Assembly (NCBI GenBank): GCA_964591455.1
Contig: CAZQDZ010000016.1
Location: 1 to 64,000 of the forward strand
Origin: RFSX01 sp964591455
Lineage (GTDB): Bacteria > Bacteroidota > Bacteroidia > Chitinophagales > Saprospiraceae
DNA length: 64,000 nucleotides
Direction: 5' to 3'
In this document: one piece after another, positions 19,434 through 29,061 of the stretch
How positions within the stretch are numbered: position 1 is the first letter of the stretch
Layout of the letters: every line of letters starts with the position of its first letter
Position numbers and translations under genes: made by a program
Notes under the pieces: model-generated
Databases searched by the model: none
What the model was told of the DNA's origin: nothing
Seen by the model: only the letters and a program-made list of their open reading frames with translations

Positions 19434-19892
19434 ATGGCTGAGTACACGAAAGAAATTAAAAACAAAAAAGCAAAATTCGAATATCATTTTCTAACTGGAT
19501 TCGAAGCTGGCATGATGCTGAAAGGTACAGAGGTGAAATCCTTGCGAAAGGGAGAAGCCAGCCTTTCAGATGCCTATTGCTATTTTGTAAACGGCGAACT
19601 CTTCCTCAAAAGCATGTACATCGCAGAGTATAGCCACGGTAATATAAATAATCACGAAACACGACGAGACAGAAAGTTATTGCTTAAGAAACCTGAACTA
19701 AAGAAAATAGAAAGACGTATTACTGAAAAAGGAATGACCCTCGTACCATACCGTGTATTCTTTTCCGACAGGGGTTTTGCCAAAATAGAACTCTTCATGG
19801 CTCAAGGTAAGAAGGCCTACGACAAACGGGATAGTATCAAGGAAAGAGATAACAAAAGAGAATTGGACAGGGTTAAAAAAATGAACTACTGA
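19434..19892 (+). CDS. smpB: SsrA-binding protein SmpB
   Basis: A 152-residue protein of normal length for SmpB, the partner of tmRNA in trans-translation rescue of stalled ribosomes. The OB-fold shows the family segments FLTGFEAGMMLKGTEVKSLR near residues 20-39 and the basic C-terminal tail GKKAYDKRDSIKERD that becomes helical in the mRNA channel. The ATG follows the S9 peptidase stop by eight bases, suggesting a shared transcript although the functions are unrelated. No tmRNA gene is seen in the window. The gene converges with the membrane protein gene on the right. Confidence 0.97.
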   Translation: MAEYTKEIKNKKAKFEYHFLTGFEAGMMLKGTEVKSLRKGEASLSDAYCYFVNGELFLKSMYIAEYSHGNINNHETRRDRKLLLKKPELKKIERRITEKGMTLVPYRVFFSDRGFAKIELFMAQGKKAYDKRDSIKERDNKRELDRVKKMNY

Positions 19893-19925
19893 GGATAGCT
19901 ATATAATCTCAGGCTAAGGAACAAC

Positions 19926-20372
19926 TTAGACCCTTAGACCAATAATAAATTTCTGTAACTCTTCCTCTTTCTGTGTGCCTATCAGAAACTTCTTGCCGTT
20001 CTCCAACTCTATGGCGAGCCCTTTATTTCCTCTGATATTATAGACAGTGCCATATTTTGTGAATAGACGAATGCCCCATCCACCCACAAAGCCATAATTG
20101 ACAACCTTTGCTTTTTGTATTTCACTCCACTGAAATTCCTTTTTTACAAAAGGAAAGAAACGCATTCGAATACCATTTTTGTCAATTGAGGTCTCGAGTT
20201 TCATCATTAAAAAAAATGCAAAAAGCAAACAGACAAACATGACGTGTATAAATAATCCGACCTCAGACTTTGGTTTAAATAATAATGGAAGAACTGCGAC
20301 AGCTACTAAAATCAGATAGAGCCACCATTGGTTGAACCTTTGCTCTTCAGTAAATTCAGATCCTAAAATCAT
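19926..20372 (-). CDS. Small membrane protein with PH-like domain
   Basis: A 148-residue protein with two transmembrane helices (about 16-33 and 40-58; WWLYLILVAVAVLPLLF and HVMFVCLLFAFFLMM) and a C-terminal beta-rich domain with KNGIRMRFFPFVKKEFQWSEI and NGKKFLIGTQKEEEL. This layout matches bacterial PH-like membrane proteins of unknown function common in Bacteroidota. The function cannot be told from sequence. It is probably transcribed alone; it converges with smpB and lies about 100 bases beyond the stop of the repeat/barrel gene on the same strand's upstream side. Confidence 0.75.
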   Translation of the reverse strand: MILGSEFTEEQRFNQWWLYLILVAVAVLPLLFKPKSEVGLFIHVMFVCLLFAFFLMMKLETSIDKNGIRMRFFPFVKKEFQWSEIQKAKVVNYGFVGGWGIRLFTKYGTVYNIRGNKGLAIELENGKKFLIGTQKEEELQKFIIGLRV

Positions 20373-20480
20373 TTATTCCTATTCGTATTAAAACTATCGA
20401 CAGGGTTACCACCATCACCCTAAACTTCTAATTAAAGTAAAGTTAGTTTATTTTAAATGCCAGTTCTATTCAGATAGAGG

Positions 20481-22697
20481 TTACCTGAGTCGAAGCTTAA
20501 AGCCCATGCCTATCGCCCATTTATTGAGCTCGTCATCGAAAGGTCCTATGCCACCATTGTCATATAGCGTATGAGAGTAGGTGGACCTCAAATAGACAGC
20601 AAAATTATCAGAGACATTGCGTTCTGCTCCTATGCTCACTGAACCCCTAAGTATGTAAGCATTTCTTCTAGTGGCAATTGTAGCTATATCAGAAATTGGC
20701 GCTTGACCAAACAAGCCTTCTGTAAATTCATTACTATAAAAATCTGGAAGCTCACTACAAATTGACCCCTGTTCGCAAGGAGGAGCAATATCAACCACCA
20801 CAGAATCTACTATTCCATACTCCGTTCTTGCTATCAAGTTATTATCTAACCCTACGCCACCAAACACAGACCATCTGCCATTAGATACAAAGTGGTACTT
20901 TACATTTATAGGCGCTGTAATAAAATCTAATTTAATTTCCTCGAAATCCAAGAAGCGCTGTCTTCTCTGGAATTGATAAGTGAATGCATCGAAGATTGGC
21001 TCGTAATTCACAAATGAATATCCCAGCCCTGCTTCTATCTCGAAGTTTTTCCTTTGCCAGCTGTGAAGGATTTCTAGACTATAACCAAACTTCTCATGCG
21101 TAGTACTCGCTAATCCATCGTCATTTGGAGTCGTGATATAGTAATTGTCTATAGAATTAAACACATGCAACCAATTACCTTCATCTCTATATTGAGGCTT
21201 TGCTCTAGAGTCAAAGTATTCTGCCTGAGCCGTCTGTGGTAGATCATCTTGAGTTAATGACGCTAGGTCTGTATACAAGCCCCTACCATCTAACAAAATA
21301 AGTGCTTCTAGAGGCATAGCCCGATTTGTAGAGGACAGTTCACTTGGTAGTGTTGGTTTTGTTAACTCATTGGATTCTTTGGTTGTAGGAGGTAAAACTT
21401 CTTTACTGGCCCCACTTGAACTTGGTATAGCAGAATAGGTATTCGAACCACCACCATCACCAAATCTATCTCCATCTTCATCTCTAAGATTAATAGATGA
21501 GTTACTAGATGGCTGTTCTGACTGAATGTTGGTTTGTGTAGTAGAAGATATATTAGAATTATCAGCTACTGCTTCTATGCTATTCTCGACGTTGTTTTCG
21601 CGCTGTGTATCTGTAATTATTTTCTGAATATCGTCTTTCTGAATTACTGGCGTACTCACTTCAGCCATAGGTTCTGAAGGCAACGTATAACCTGTCAGAT
21701 ATTTCAGATGATTTCCTAGCGTGAAAGCCATGAGGCATACAAAGACCATTTCCATCGTCTTGAAGGTAAAAATCTGCTTTCTCAGATGGGCAATCTTCTC
21801 CAGACGTGCTTTGAGTTGTAACCAATGAGCTGAATTATATCTTCGGCTGTAATTATTAATCACCTGCTGGACTGAACTGTCGAAATTACCATTAGTGGCT
21901 ACGGCTTCAGCCTTTCTCTTTTTGGCCAGCAATTTCTCCCATTGTGGCTCCGAGGTCACTTTGTAATCATATAACTTATCTACAACCTCTTTGTCAAAAG
22001 ATGCGGCTGAACCTTCACCACTCTCTGCTGGCTGTCGCTTAGATAAGAAATTGGACCAGTTAGCAGCGACGCTTGGCTGGAATTTGTCTAATTTATCTTT
22101 TAGAACCTGATCGAAATTATCAGTATCCTGATTGCCTTGATTGTCTTTGTAAGATTGGAAGGCATCCCACTGAGGGGTAGTATCCGTCTCGTAATCCTTC
22201 AACTCATCTTGAATACGACTATCAAAGTCTTGATGCTCGATACCGGCTTCATGATTAAGTCTATATGCAACAAACGCTGACCATGGTGCTATACTTGCCG
22301 CTCTGTATTGCTCTACTCTCTCCCGCACTTTCTCATCAAAGGATATTGTGTTTTGATGCTCGGCATATTGTTGATTGAATTCCTTGAAGGCAGCCCAGTT
22401 TGGTGCTGTGCTACTTGTATATCCTTCCAGTGTAGATTTGACTTGGGTATCAAAGGGACTCGTACTTTCTTCTAATCTGACCGCTTCTCTTTTAGTAAGG
22501 AAAGCTGACCACTGCGGAGAAGTACCAGATTGATAATCTTGCAATTTGTTACGCATATCCAACTCAGATGGAGACAGGGTTTCAGCTTCCTTGGCAACAT
22601 TGTATTGTGCCTTAAACTGATTCCAGTCAGGTTGGACATCTGGCTTATAAGCGGCCAGCGTCTGTTTGATAATATGCTCTAGTTGCCTATCGCTCAT
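20481..22697 (-). CDS. Probable dual-membrane-spanning anti-sigma protein: eight repeats, TM helix, outer-membrane beta-barrel
   Basis: A 738-residue protein with an unusual order of parts. Residues 1-302 are eight tandem units of about 38 residues with the pattern FDxxVxxxLxxYxxxxxPxWxxF; the invariant Trp falls at 25, 63, 101, 139, 177, 214, 253 and 292. A single hydrophobic helix follows (about 312-332; MEMVFVCLMAFTLGNHL), then a Ser/Thr/Asn-rich linker to about 500, then an outer-membrane beta-barrel-like domain with alternating strands (FEIEAGLGYSFVNYEP, WAIGMGFKLRLR at the end). The start overlaps the ECF sigma factor stop by 11 bases, so translation is likely coupled. In Bacteroidota the short W-motif next to sigma factors is anti-sigma-like, and one-chain dual-membrane-spanning anti-sigma factors are known from Bacteroides. 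I infer a cytoplasmic sigma-binding array tethered to an outer-membrane sensor. Binding and topology are not shown. Confidence 0.75.
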   Translation of the reverse strand: MSDRQLEHIIKQTLAAYKPDVQPDWNQFKAQYNVAKEAETLSPSELDMRNKLQDYQSGTSPQWSAFLTKREAVRLEESTSPFDTQVKSTLEGYTSSTAPNWAAFKEFNQQYAEHQNTISFDEKVRERVEQYRAASIAPWSAFVAYRLNHEAGIEHQDFDSRIQDELKDYETDTTPQWDAFQSYKDNQGNQDTDNFDQVLKDKLDKFQPSVAANWSNFLSKRQPAESGEGSAASFDKEVVDKLYDYKVTSEPQWEKLLAKKRKAEAVATNGNFDSSVQQVINNYSRRYNSAHWLQLKARLEKIAHLRKQIFTFKTMEMVFVCLMAFTLGNHLKYLTGYTLPSEPMAEVSTPVIQKDDIQKIITDTQRENNVENSIEAVADNSNISSTTQTNIQSEQPSSNSSINLRDEDGDRFGDGGGSNTYSAIPSSSGASKEVLPPTTKESNELTKPTLPSELSSTNRAMPLEALILLDGRGLYTDLASLTQDDLPQTAQAEYFDSRAKPQYRDEGNWLHVFNSIDNYYITTPNDDGLASTTHEKFGYSLEILHSWQRKNFEIEAGLGYSFVNYEPIFDAFTYQFQRRQRFLDFEEIKLDFITAPINVKYHFVSNGRWSVFGGVGLDNNLIARTEYGIVDSVVVDIAPPCEQGSICSELPDFYSNEFTEGLFGQAPISDIATIATRRNAYILRGSVSIGAERNVSDNFAVYLRSTYSHTLYDNGGIGPFDDELNKWAIGMGFKLRLR
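21792..22697 (-). repeat. Eight tandem ~114-bp coding repeats
   Basis: These code for the eight 38-residue W-motif units of the probable anti-sigma protein. Trp spacing is 38, 38, 38, 38, 37, 39 and 39 residues. The units are divergent in sequence, so the array is old rather than a recent slippage product. Confidence 0.85.
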
Positions 22698-23253
22698 TTA
22701 CTATATTCCCTGTAGCTATAAGGATTTGTTTAAGTTTTGTTCTAGCTTTCACAAGATTAGATCTTGATGTGCTTTCAGTAATATCTAATTGTTCTGCAAC
22801 TTCTCTGTGTGAGAATCCTTCTATTACATACAAATTGAATACCGCTCTGTAAGCTGGCGATAATTTCTGAAGCGCCGCTATAATTTCTTCCGCCGATAAT
22901 TGGCTGACAACATCGGGGTCATTATTAGTGATGCCTCTTGCATTATCTATATCTTCTGTTCTTCTTCGAGACTTCTTTCTGTAATAATCAATGGAAGTGT
23001 TGACCATAATCCGCCTTATCCACGCTGTCAATGAGGTACCTATGGTGTATTTGCTGATATGCCTGAAGATTTTGATAAATCCTTCATGTAGAATATCAAG
23101 CGCTTCCTCCTCATCTACAGCATATCTCAGGCATACTGGATACATTGTAGAGTAGTAGGTCTCATACAATTGTTTTTGAGCCCATTCTTCCTCCCGAACA
23201 CAAGCTTGTATAAACTCCTTTTCGTCTTTTTTGATTGTTAGAATTGCTTCCAT
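22687..23253 (-). CDS. ECF RNA polymerase sigma factor
   Basis: A 188-residue sigma-70 family factor with only regions 2 and 4. Region 2 spans about 20-95 with DEEEALDILHEGFIKIF (core binding) and SLTAWIRRIMVNTSIDYYRK (-10 recognition). Region 4 spans about 120-180 with LSPAYRAVFNLYVIEGFSH and the helix-turn-helix REVAEQLDITESTSRSNL. It directs transcription of an unknown regulon, probably including its own operon. Its stop overlaps the start of the repeat/barrel gene, the usual place of an anti-sigma partner. Confidence 0.95.
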   Translation of the reverse strand: MEAILTIKKDEKEFIQACVREEEWAQKQLYETYYSTMYPVCLRYAVDEEEALDILHEGFIKIFRHISKYTIGTSLTAWIRRIMVNTSIDYYRKKSRRRTEDIDNARGITNNDPDVVSQLSAEEIIAALQKLSPAYRAVFNLYVIEGFSHREVAEQLDITESTSRSNLVKARTKLKQILIATGNIVNER

Positions 23254-23660
23254 AGATATAATTAATGAATGTATCGAAGTGTAAAAATCACAAGATAAGT
23301 AGTTGCAGCATTAATTGAACGCCAAAATCCTCTGTTTTGCTGCTTCAAATAGACCAAAATTCTAGCTTTTATCTACCCACGCTGCCTTCCAATTTTTGCT
23401 CTTCCACAACTCGATTCGTAGCGCTCCATTAAAAACATAATTATGGGGTTTAAAAATATGATTTTCTTCTAATTACACATTGTAGTATATTCATATATGA
23501 AAGTTTCACCAATATTTAAACATTGAATTTGCACCATAATTAGGGGCTAGAATAAAATAGCCTATAGCATACACTCTGTGTCATTCAGCTTTCCCAGGTA
23601 TGGAATTTGTTTGATATTTAAAATCACACCCATATTTCACAACTCCAGAAAAATCAAATT
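23254..23660. other. Divergent intergenic region upstream of sigma factor and VCBS gene
   Basis: The 407 bases hold no plausible gene. A weak plus-strand -7-like box TGAATTTG (23524-23531, one mismatch to TAnnTTTG) could serve the gene at 23661. No clear box is seen for the sigma factor, which may need its own ECF-type promoter that I cannot recognise. Confidence 0.5.
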
Positions 23661-25955
23661 ATGAAAACATGGGTAACACTTCCCCTCCTTTTCTTTGTAC
23701 TCAAAGGTATTTCCTATTCTAATAATGACATAAAGCCAGCTTCGGTTTCAGAATGCGATGAGATAGTGCATTCACTATCTGACTTTGTAATTTATCCTGA
23801 TGCTTATCCAGTAGAAGCCGACATTGATAATGATGGTGATATGGATATGATAGTTGGCGCTGATGGCGAGCTCTTCTTCTTTGAAAATCTAGGTGAAGGT
23901 AATTATGTCAATCAAACCGAATCTGCTGTAGATTTCCTACCTGATCTAAACTTTTTGGACATGAATATTTCTTTTGTGGATTTAGATTCTGATGGAGACT
24001 TAGATATGTCAATCGTCGGTAATGAAATTACAAACAAACATTTCTACTGGAATACCGGGACAGCATCAGAACCTAATTATACACAAGCTGGCTCAGCAGG
24101 CACTGACCAGAATCCTATTTCTCAATTTGATCTCTCTGAATTAGATGGTGGATTTCGAGTTGGGTTTGCAGACGCTTCTATCTATTGGGTGGACTTGGAT
24201 AATGATAATGATTATGATGCAGTTGTAGGAGGTAAAACAGGATGGTTTCTTTATTATGAAAATATAGGAACTCCAAAATCACCCGTATTCGAAAGAAAAA
24301 CACAGGATGAAAATCCATTTAATCTATTCCGTACAGAAGGAGAAGATGAAGGCACTGGAATGCAATATGAATCGTCACCCTACTTTATAGACTGGGATTC
24401 AGATGGAGATTTTGATATGTTCTCCAGCAGTCAGCTGGGCAGAATACAGTATTTTGAAAATACAGGATTCTTTGGTCAGCCTACTTTTACAGAGAGATTC
24501 GGTGTGGATAATCCGTTAAACAATATAGCATTGCTAGAGGATTCTCACATTCTTATTACAGATATAGACTGTGATGGGGACTGGGATCTCGTGTCAGGTA
24601 GCGAGACTAGCCCAGGACAATCTAGGATTTTTATCTGCGATCTACCACATCAAGTCACTAAATTAAATTCTACTGTAGTATTAAACCTTGATAATTATCA
24701 AGCAACCTTACATGGCTCTCCAGTAAATCTTTCAACTAGTTTAAATGAAGGAGATTTCTATGGGATAGGTGTTATTGGTAATCAATTCTTACCAAGGGTT
24801 GCAGGTGTAGGCACTCATATAGTTACCTACATTTCACAGACTGACATGGGTTGTGAAATCATTAGGAGTGCAAATATCGACGTCAGAGCTAGTAACAACT
24901 TAGCCATTGAAGGAGTCGTCGGTGACCTTACTTGCAACCTCGCAAATAGTAACCAACAATATGATGGTCATATAGATATAACAGCTTCAGGTGGGACAAG
25001 TCCCTACATATATAGATGGTGGACCGTAGATGGTAGTGGTCTTATCGCTGATCAGGAAGACCAGTCTGGACTTAGTCCTGGACTTTATACAGTAGAAGTA
25101 GAAGATGCTGAAGGAGTAGTGGACGTAAGTACATTCACTGTTGCGCAACCTGAACCAATTTCAATCCTCGCGTCCACTACAGGAGTTAGATGCGTTTACT
25201 CAGTAAATGGAATTATTGATGTTAACGCCATAGGAGGAAATGTAGTCGGAGATTATACTTATACGTGGAGTACAACCGATGGAAGAGGCCTAGTTCAAGG
25301 AGCCAGTTTCCAAGATGGGTTAGGTAGTGGCACTTATACAGTAGAAGTAGCGGATAGTAATGGATGCAGCCATAGTGATACATATACAATAGCTATTGAT
25401 CCGCAATTACAAGTTGTCCATAGAAGTGTGATACTTTGTTCTGGTGATCTTCACGGGCAGGAACCAGGAGTCTATACTTTCATAGCCACTGATGAACATG
25501 GTTGCACCTATACAGAAATACTAACTATAGTAGAACTACCCCAAACGCCAGACATAGTAGAACAGATTACTATTCGAGAAAATCAACTTCCTTATGAATG
25601 GAATAATCAGCTTTACACAGCAGCAGGTAGTTATACAAATTATTTGTCAGATTCAAATGGCTGTGGCTATCAGGAAACTTTAGTGCTCAAAGTAATTAAT
25701 GCACCTAGACCAACGCCAGGTCCTCGACCTAGTTATTTTGCCTATCCTAACCCAGCTCAGAATATTCTTTTTGTGAACTCTGAGACGAACCAAAACTTGA
25801 AGATGATAGACCACTTAGGCAGAATCGTCATAGATACAAATCTTCATCCTGGTCTCAATTCCGTAAATACATCATCCATGACCAATGGTATGTATCTGAT
25901 TAAATTATCGAATGGCGACGAAATACAAACAGAAAGAGTAATGGTACAGAATTAA
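23661..25955 (+). CDS. VCBS/FG-GAP and SprB-like repeat T9SS cargo protein
   Basis: A 764-residue secreted protein. The signal peptide ends near ISYSNN. FG-GAP/VCBS-type propeller repeats occupy about 45-330, each with calcium-loop phrases such as DIDNDGDMDMIVG, DLDSDGDLDMSIVG and DWDSDGDFDMF. Two SprB-like repeats follow at about 420-580 (TASGGTSPYIYRWW, GLYTVEVEDAEG), then a short beta region and a T9SS type A tail from YPNPAQNILF to the end. It is probably surface-bound; a ligand is not evident. A terminator at 26021-26058 ends the transcript. Confidence 0.9.
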   Translation: MKTWVTLPLLFFVLKGISYSNNDIKPASVSECDEIVHSLSDFVIYPDAYPVEADIDNDGDMDMIVGADGELFFFENLGEGNYVNQTESAVDFLPDLNFLDMNISFVDLDSDGDLDMSIVGNEITNKHFYWNTGTASEPNYTQAGSAGTDQNPISQFDLSELDGGFRVGFADASIYWVDLDNDNDYDAVVGGKTGWFLYYENIGTPKSPVFERKTQDENPFNLFRTEGEDEGTGMQYESSPYFIDWDSDGDFDMFSSSQLGRIQYFENTGFFGQPTFTERFGVDNPLNNIALLEDSHILITDIDCDGDWDLVSGSETSPGQSRIFICDLPHQVTKLNSTVVLNLDNYQATLHGSPVNLSTSLNEGDFYGIGVIGNQFLPRVAGVGTHIVTYISQTDMGCEIIRSANIDVRASNNLAIEGVVGDLTCNLANSNQQYDGHIDITASGGTSPYIYRWWTVDGSGLIADQEDQSGLSPGLYTVEVEDAEGVVDVSTFTVAQPEPISILASTTGVRCVYSVNGIIDVNAIGGNVVGDYTYTWSTTDGRGLVQGASFQDGLGSGTYTVEVADSNGCSHSDTYTIAIDPQLQVVHRSVILCSGDLHGQEPGVYTFIATDEHGCTYTEILTIVELPQTPDIVEQITIRENQLPYEWNNQLYTAAGSYTNYLSDSNGCGYQETLVLKVINAPRPTPGPRPSYFAYPNPAQNILFVNSETNQNLKMIDHLGRIVIDTNLHPGLNSVNTSSMTNGMYLIKLSNGDEIQTERVMVQN

Positions 25956-26020
25956 ACATATGAACTGGCCCTATCTTTTATAATAAGGGTGTTCTTAAAA
26001 AAATAACTCCAACCACCAAA

Positions 26021-26058
26021 AAGCAATAGTAGAGTCATCTCTGCTATTGTTTTTTTTG
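26021..26058 (+). terminator. Intrinsic terminator of the VCBS gene
   Basis: CAATAG/CTATTG and AGAG/CTCT arms (26024-26034 with 26039-26049, one mismatch) and a TCAT loop, followed by nine T. It sits in the 342-base gap before the topoisomerase gene. Confidence 0.8.
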
Positions 26059-26249
26059 TCTTTTACCTTAGTCACATCCTTATTAACAACTATATTATCC
26101 AATAGCTGGACAACTCAGCAAGAACACTAAGTACCTATCTGACACGTTACTTAACTGGTCAGATGATGGCCTTCTTTCCTGAATTCCTTTTCTTTATAAC
26201 ATTCCAAAAATCATCACTAATATTTACTTCCAAAAACCTCACTAAATTT

Positions 26250-26257
26250 TATATTTG
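26250..26257 (+). promoter_or_regulatory. -7 box of the topoisomerase IV A gene promoter
   Basis: TATATTTG is a full match to TAnnTTTG, 40 bases before the ATG, so the leader would be about 34 bases. The -33 region is T-rich without a clear TTG. The rest of the gap shows nothing beyond the terminator. Confidence 0.55.
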
Positions 26258-26297
26258 CAACATTATCAGTCTACTAGACATTATCAATTAAGCATAT

Positions 26298-29021
26298 ATG
26301 AGTAAAGTAACGTCCATTTCACTCAAGAAGAAAGGCGGTGGTTCAGGACTCGAGGGGATGTATCAAGAGTACTTTCTTGACTACGCCTCTTATGTTATCC
26401 TGGAAAGAGCTGTCCCTGCGATAGAGGACGGCCTTAAGCCTGTGCAGAGGAGGATACTACATAGTATGCGTAGAATGGATGATGGTCGATATCACAAAGT
26501 GGCCAATATCATAGGTCAGACCATGCAATACCACCCTCATGGTGACGCCGCCATAGGAGCTGCTCTGGTCAATTTAGGTCAGAAGGACTTACTCATAGAT
26601 ACACAAGGGAACTGGGGAGATTATAGGACAGGAGATTCCGCTGCCGCAAGTAGATATATAGAAGCAAGGCTGACAAAATTTGCCAATCATGTAGCTTTCA
26701 ATCCTCAGACTACAGAGTGGCAACTCTCTTATGATGGTCGTAATAAGGAGCCTATCTCGTTACCTATGAAGTTCCCTCTTGTACTAGCACAAGGTGTGGA
26801 GGGTATAGCGGTAGGTCTGGCCACAAAGATTCTACCTCATAACTTTATAGAACTCATTAAAGGGTCTATCAAGATTCTGCAGGGCAAGCGGGTCAAAATT
26901 TATCCCGATTTTCCCACAGGAGGACAGATAGATGTATCAGATTATAATTCAGGAAAGAGAGGCGGCAAAGTAAAGGTCCGTGCCAAAATAGAGCAGCGTG
27001 ACAAAAAGACCTTAGCCATAACAGAGTTGCCCTATGGTGTCACTACGCATAGCATCATTGATAGCATCCTAAAGGCTAATGACAAGGGAAAGATTCAGAT
27101 AAAGAAGATTACGGATAATACGGCGGCAGACGTAGAGATTATTTTAGAATTGCCATCTGGTGTATCTCCAGATCAGATGATGGATGCCCTCTTCGCTTTT
27201 ACAAATTGTGAGGTTTCTATATCTCCTAATGCGGTGGTCATTATAGATAAAAAACCACATTTTCTAGGCGTAGAGGAATTGCTTACAATCTCTACTGAAA
27301 ACACTAAAGCGCTGCTCAAACTAGAGTTACAGATTAAGCAGCGAGAATTAGAAGAGAAATGGCACAATGTCAGTCTGGAAAAAATCTTTATAGAGAATAG
27401 AATATATAGAGATATAGAGGAAGCCGAGTCTTACGAGGAGGCGCTCAAACTCATAAAGAAAGGCTTAAAGAAATATGTCAGTACGCCATCTGACAAAGCA
27501 AAGAAAGCGGACAAACGCATCAAGCTAAAAAGAGATATCACACATGATGACCTGGTCAGATTATCAGAGATTAAAATCAAGAAGATATCTAAGTACAACA
27601 AATTCAAAACTGAAGAACTACTCCAAAGCATAGAGGATGAACTCAAACAAGTCAAGCATGACCTCAAACATCTAACGGAGTTCGCCATTGCCTACTTCGA
27701 GGATTTACTTGCAAAATATGGGGCTGGTAAGGAAAGAAAAACAGAAATAAAGCAACTAGAAACGATTAAAGCGGTTACGGTAGTCGCCAAAAATGCCAAG
27801 CTATATGTGGACAGAAAAGAAGGCTTTATAGGGACCAGCCTTAAGAAAGAAGAGTTTGTGACGGAATGTTCGGATATAGACAACATCATAGCACTCACCA
27901 AGCAAGGTACGATGAAGGTAGTCCGCATTGGCGACAAGGTATTTGTAGGTAAAAATGTCTTGCATACTGGTGTGTGGAAGAAAGGGGATGACCGGACCAC
28001 ATACAATATGATATATCTAGATGCCAAGACTGGCAAAGCAATGGCCAAACGATTCAACGTGACAGCGATTACTAGAGACAAGGAGTATGATCTCACCACT
28101 GCTGTAAAAGGCAACAAGGTCTATTATCTAGGAGTCCAACCAAACGGAGAATCTGAATTGGTACAGATACACCTTACAGCTGGTTGCAAGGCACATAAGA
28201 AGACCTTCGAGTTTGATTTTTCTACCTTGGAAATCAAGGGTAGAGGATCCAAAGGAAATATCATTACGAAATATCCTATAAGAAAGGTAACACAATTGGA
28301 AGTCGGAGAATCTACTATCGGCGCCATCAAATTGTGGATAGACACCGCCAGCGGCAGAATCAATAAGGATGAAAGAGGAAAATTCTTAGGGAAATTTGAT
28401 ACAGGTGATCTCTTAATTGCGTTGTACAAAAATGGCACCTATGTCATATCAGAGGCAGATATGAACAAGAAATTCGACCCAGAAAAGCTAATCGATATAG
28501 ATAAGCTCTATTTGGAGACAGTGATTTCATGTGTGTATTTTGAAGGAGGCAAGGGCTGGACGATGGTGAAGAGATTTGAAATAGAAACCCAGACGCTGGA
28601 CCAAGCTTTTAAATTTATATCTGAGGAGACCGGATCCAAATTATACTATGCGACTCTAATGGATGAGCCTGTTGTTAGATTCAGCTACAGAAAGAATAAG
28701 GAAAAGCATGATGAAGTGCTCAATCTAGCAGAGTTCATCGAAATCAAGGGATGGAGAGCCATCGGCAACAAATTGGGTGAATACAAAATCCTTAAAATCA
28801 ACGATGCTGGAACGCATACTGACCCTGATGTAGAAATAATTACCGAAGAATCCGAGACTTCTAAGGCGTCACAGCGTCCAAAGGCTAACTCATCCAAAGG
28901 CAAAAAGTCTGACTCTGGGAGTAAAAAGAGTACAACCAAGAAGAAAAAAGCCCCAACAAAAGGCAAAAAAGGAAATTCTGACCCACTCCAACCAGGAGAT
29001 ACTATAGAATTTGATTTCTGA
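26298..29021 (+). CDS. parC: DNA topoisomerase IV subunit A
   Basis: A 907-residue type IIA topoisomerase A subunit that cuts and rejoins DNA with the B subunit to decatenate chromosomes. Core motifs are LEGMYQEYFLDYASYVILER, GLKPVQRRIL, QYHPHGDAA and the active-site tyrosine in AASRYIEARL (Tyr120). A long coiled-coil-like stretch covers about 340-470; the C-terminal third forms a beta-pinwheel-like domain (about 490-820). The last 50 residues are a Lys/Ser-rich tail (KKSTTKKKKAPTKGKKG) ending in TIEFDF. It is more like Bacteroidota ParC than GyrA because it is longer and the first residues are shorter, but the GyrA alternative cannot be fully excluded without alignment. The B subunit is not adjacent. 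Confidence 0.92.
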   Translation: MSKVTSISLKKKGGGSGLEGMYQEYFLDYASYVILERAVPAIEDGLKPVQRRILHSMRRMDDGRYHKVANIIGQTMQYHPHGDAAIGAALVNLGQKDLLIDTQGNWGDYRTGDSAAASRYIEARLTKFANHVAFNPQTTEWQLSYDGRNKEPISLPMKFPLVLAQGVEGIAVGLATKILPHNFIELIKGSIKILQGKRVKIYPDFPTGGQIDVSDYNSGKRGGKVKVRAKIEQRDKKTLAITELPYGVTTHSIIDSILKANDKGKIQIKKITDNTAADVEIILELPSGVSPDQMMDALFAFTNCEVSISPNAVVIIDKKPHFLGVEELLTISTENTKALLKLELQIKQRELEEKWHNVSLEKIFIENRIYRDIEEAESYEEALKLIKKGLKKYVSTPSDKAKKADKRIKLKRDITHDDLVRLSEIKIKKISKYNKFKTEELLQSIEDELKQVKHDLKHLTEFAIAYFEDLLAKYGAGKERKTEIKQLETIKAVTVVAKNAKLYVDRKEGFIGTSLKKEEFVTECSDIDNIIALTKQGTMKVVRIGDKVFVGKNVLHTGVWKKGDDRTTYNMIYLDAKTGKAMAKRFNVTAITRDKEYDLTTAVKGNKVYYLGVQPNGESELVQIHLTAGCKAHKKTFEFDFSTLEIKGRGSKGNIITKYPIRKVTQLEVGESTIGAIKLWIDTASGRINKDERGKFLGKFDTGDLLIALYKNGTYVISEADMNKKFDPEKLIDIDKLYLETVISCVYFEGGKGWTMVKRFEIETQTLDQAFKFISEETGSKLYYATLMDEPVVRFSYRKNKEKHDEVLNLAEFIEIKGWRAIGNKLGEYKILKINDAGTHTDPDVEIITEESETSKASQRPKANSSKGKKSDSGSKKSTTKKKKAPTKGKKGNSDPLQPGDTIEFDF

Positions 29022-29061
29022 TTGGTTAGTTATTAACTAATTTTGGACAAAACTAACTAAC

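Noticed and set aside
21792..22697. CRISPR-like array from the ~114-bp periodic sequence
   Set aside because: It is coding, the units are divergent at DNA level, and there are no identical direct repeats with unique spacers.
27692..28117. 141-codon open frame opposite the topoisomerase gene
   Set aside because: Antisense shadow; the protein is low-complexity Ser/Leu-rich and the sense strand codes for a conserved enzyme.
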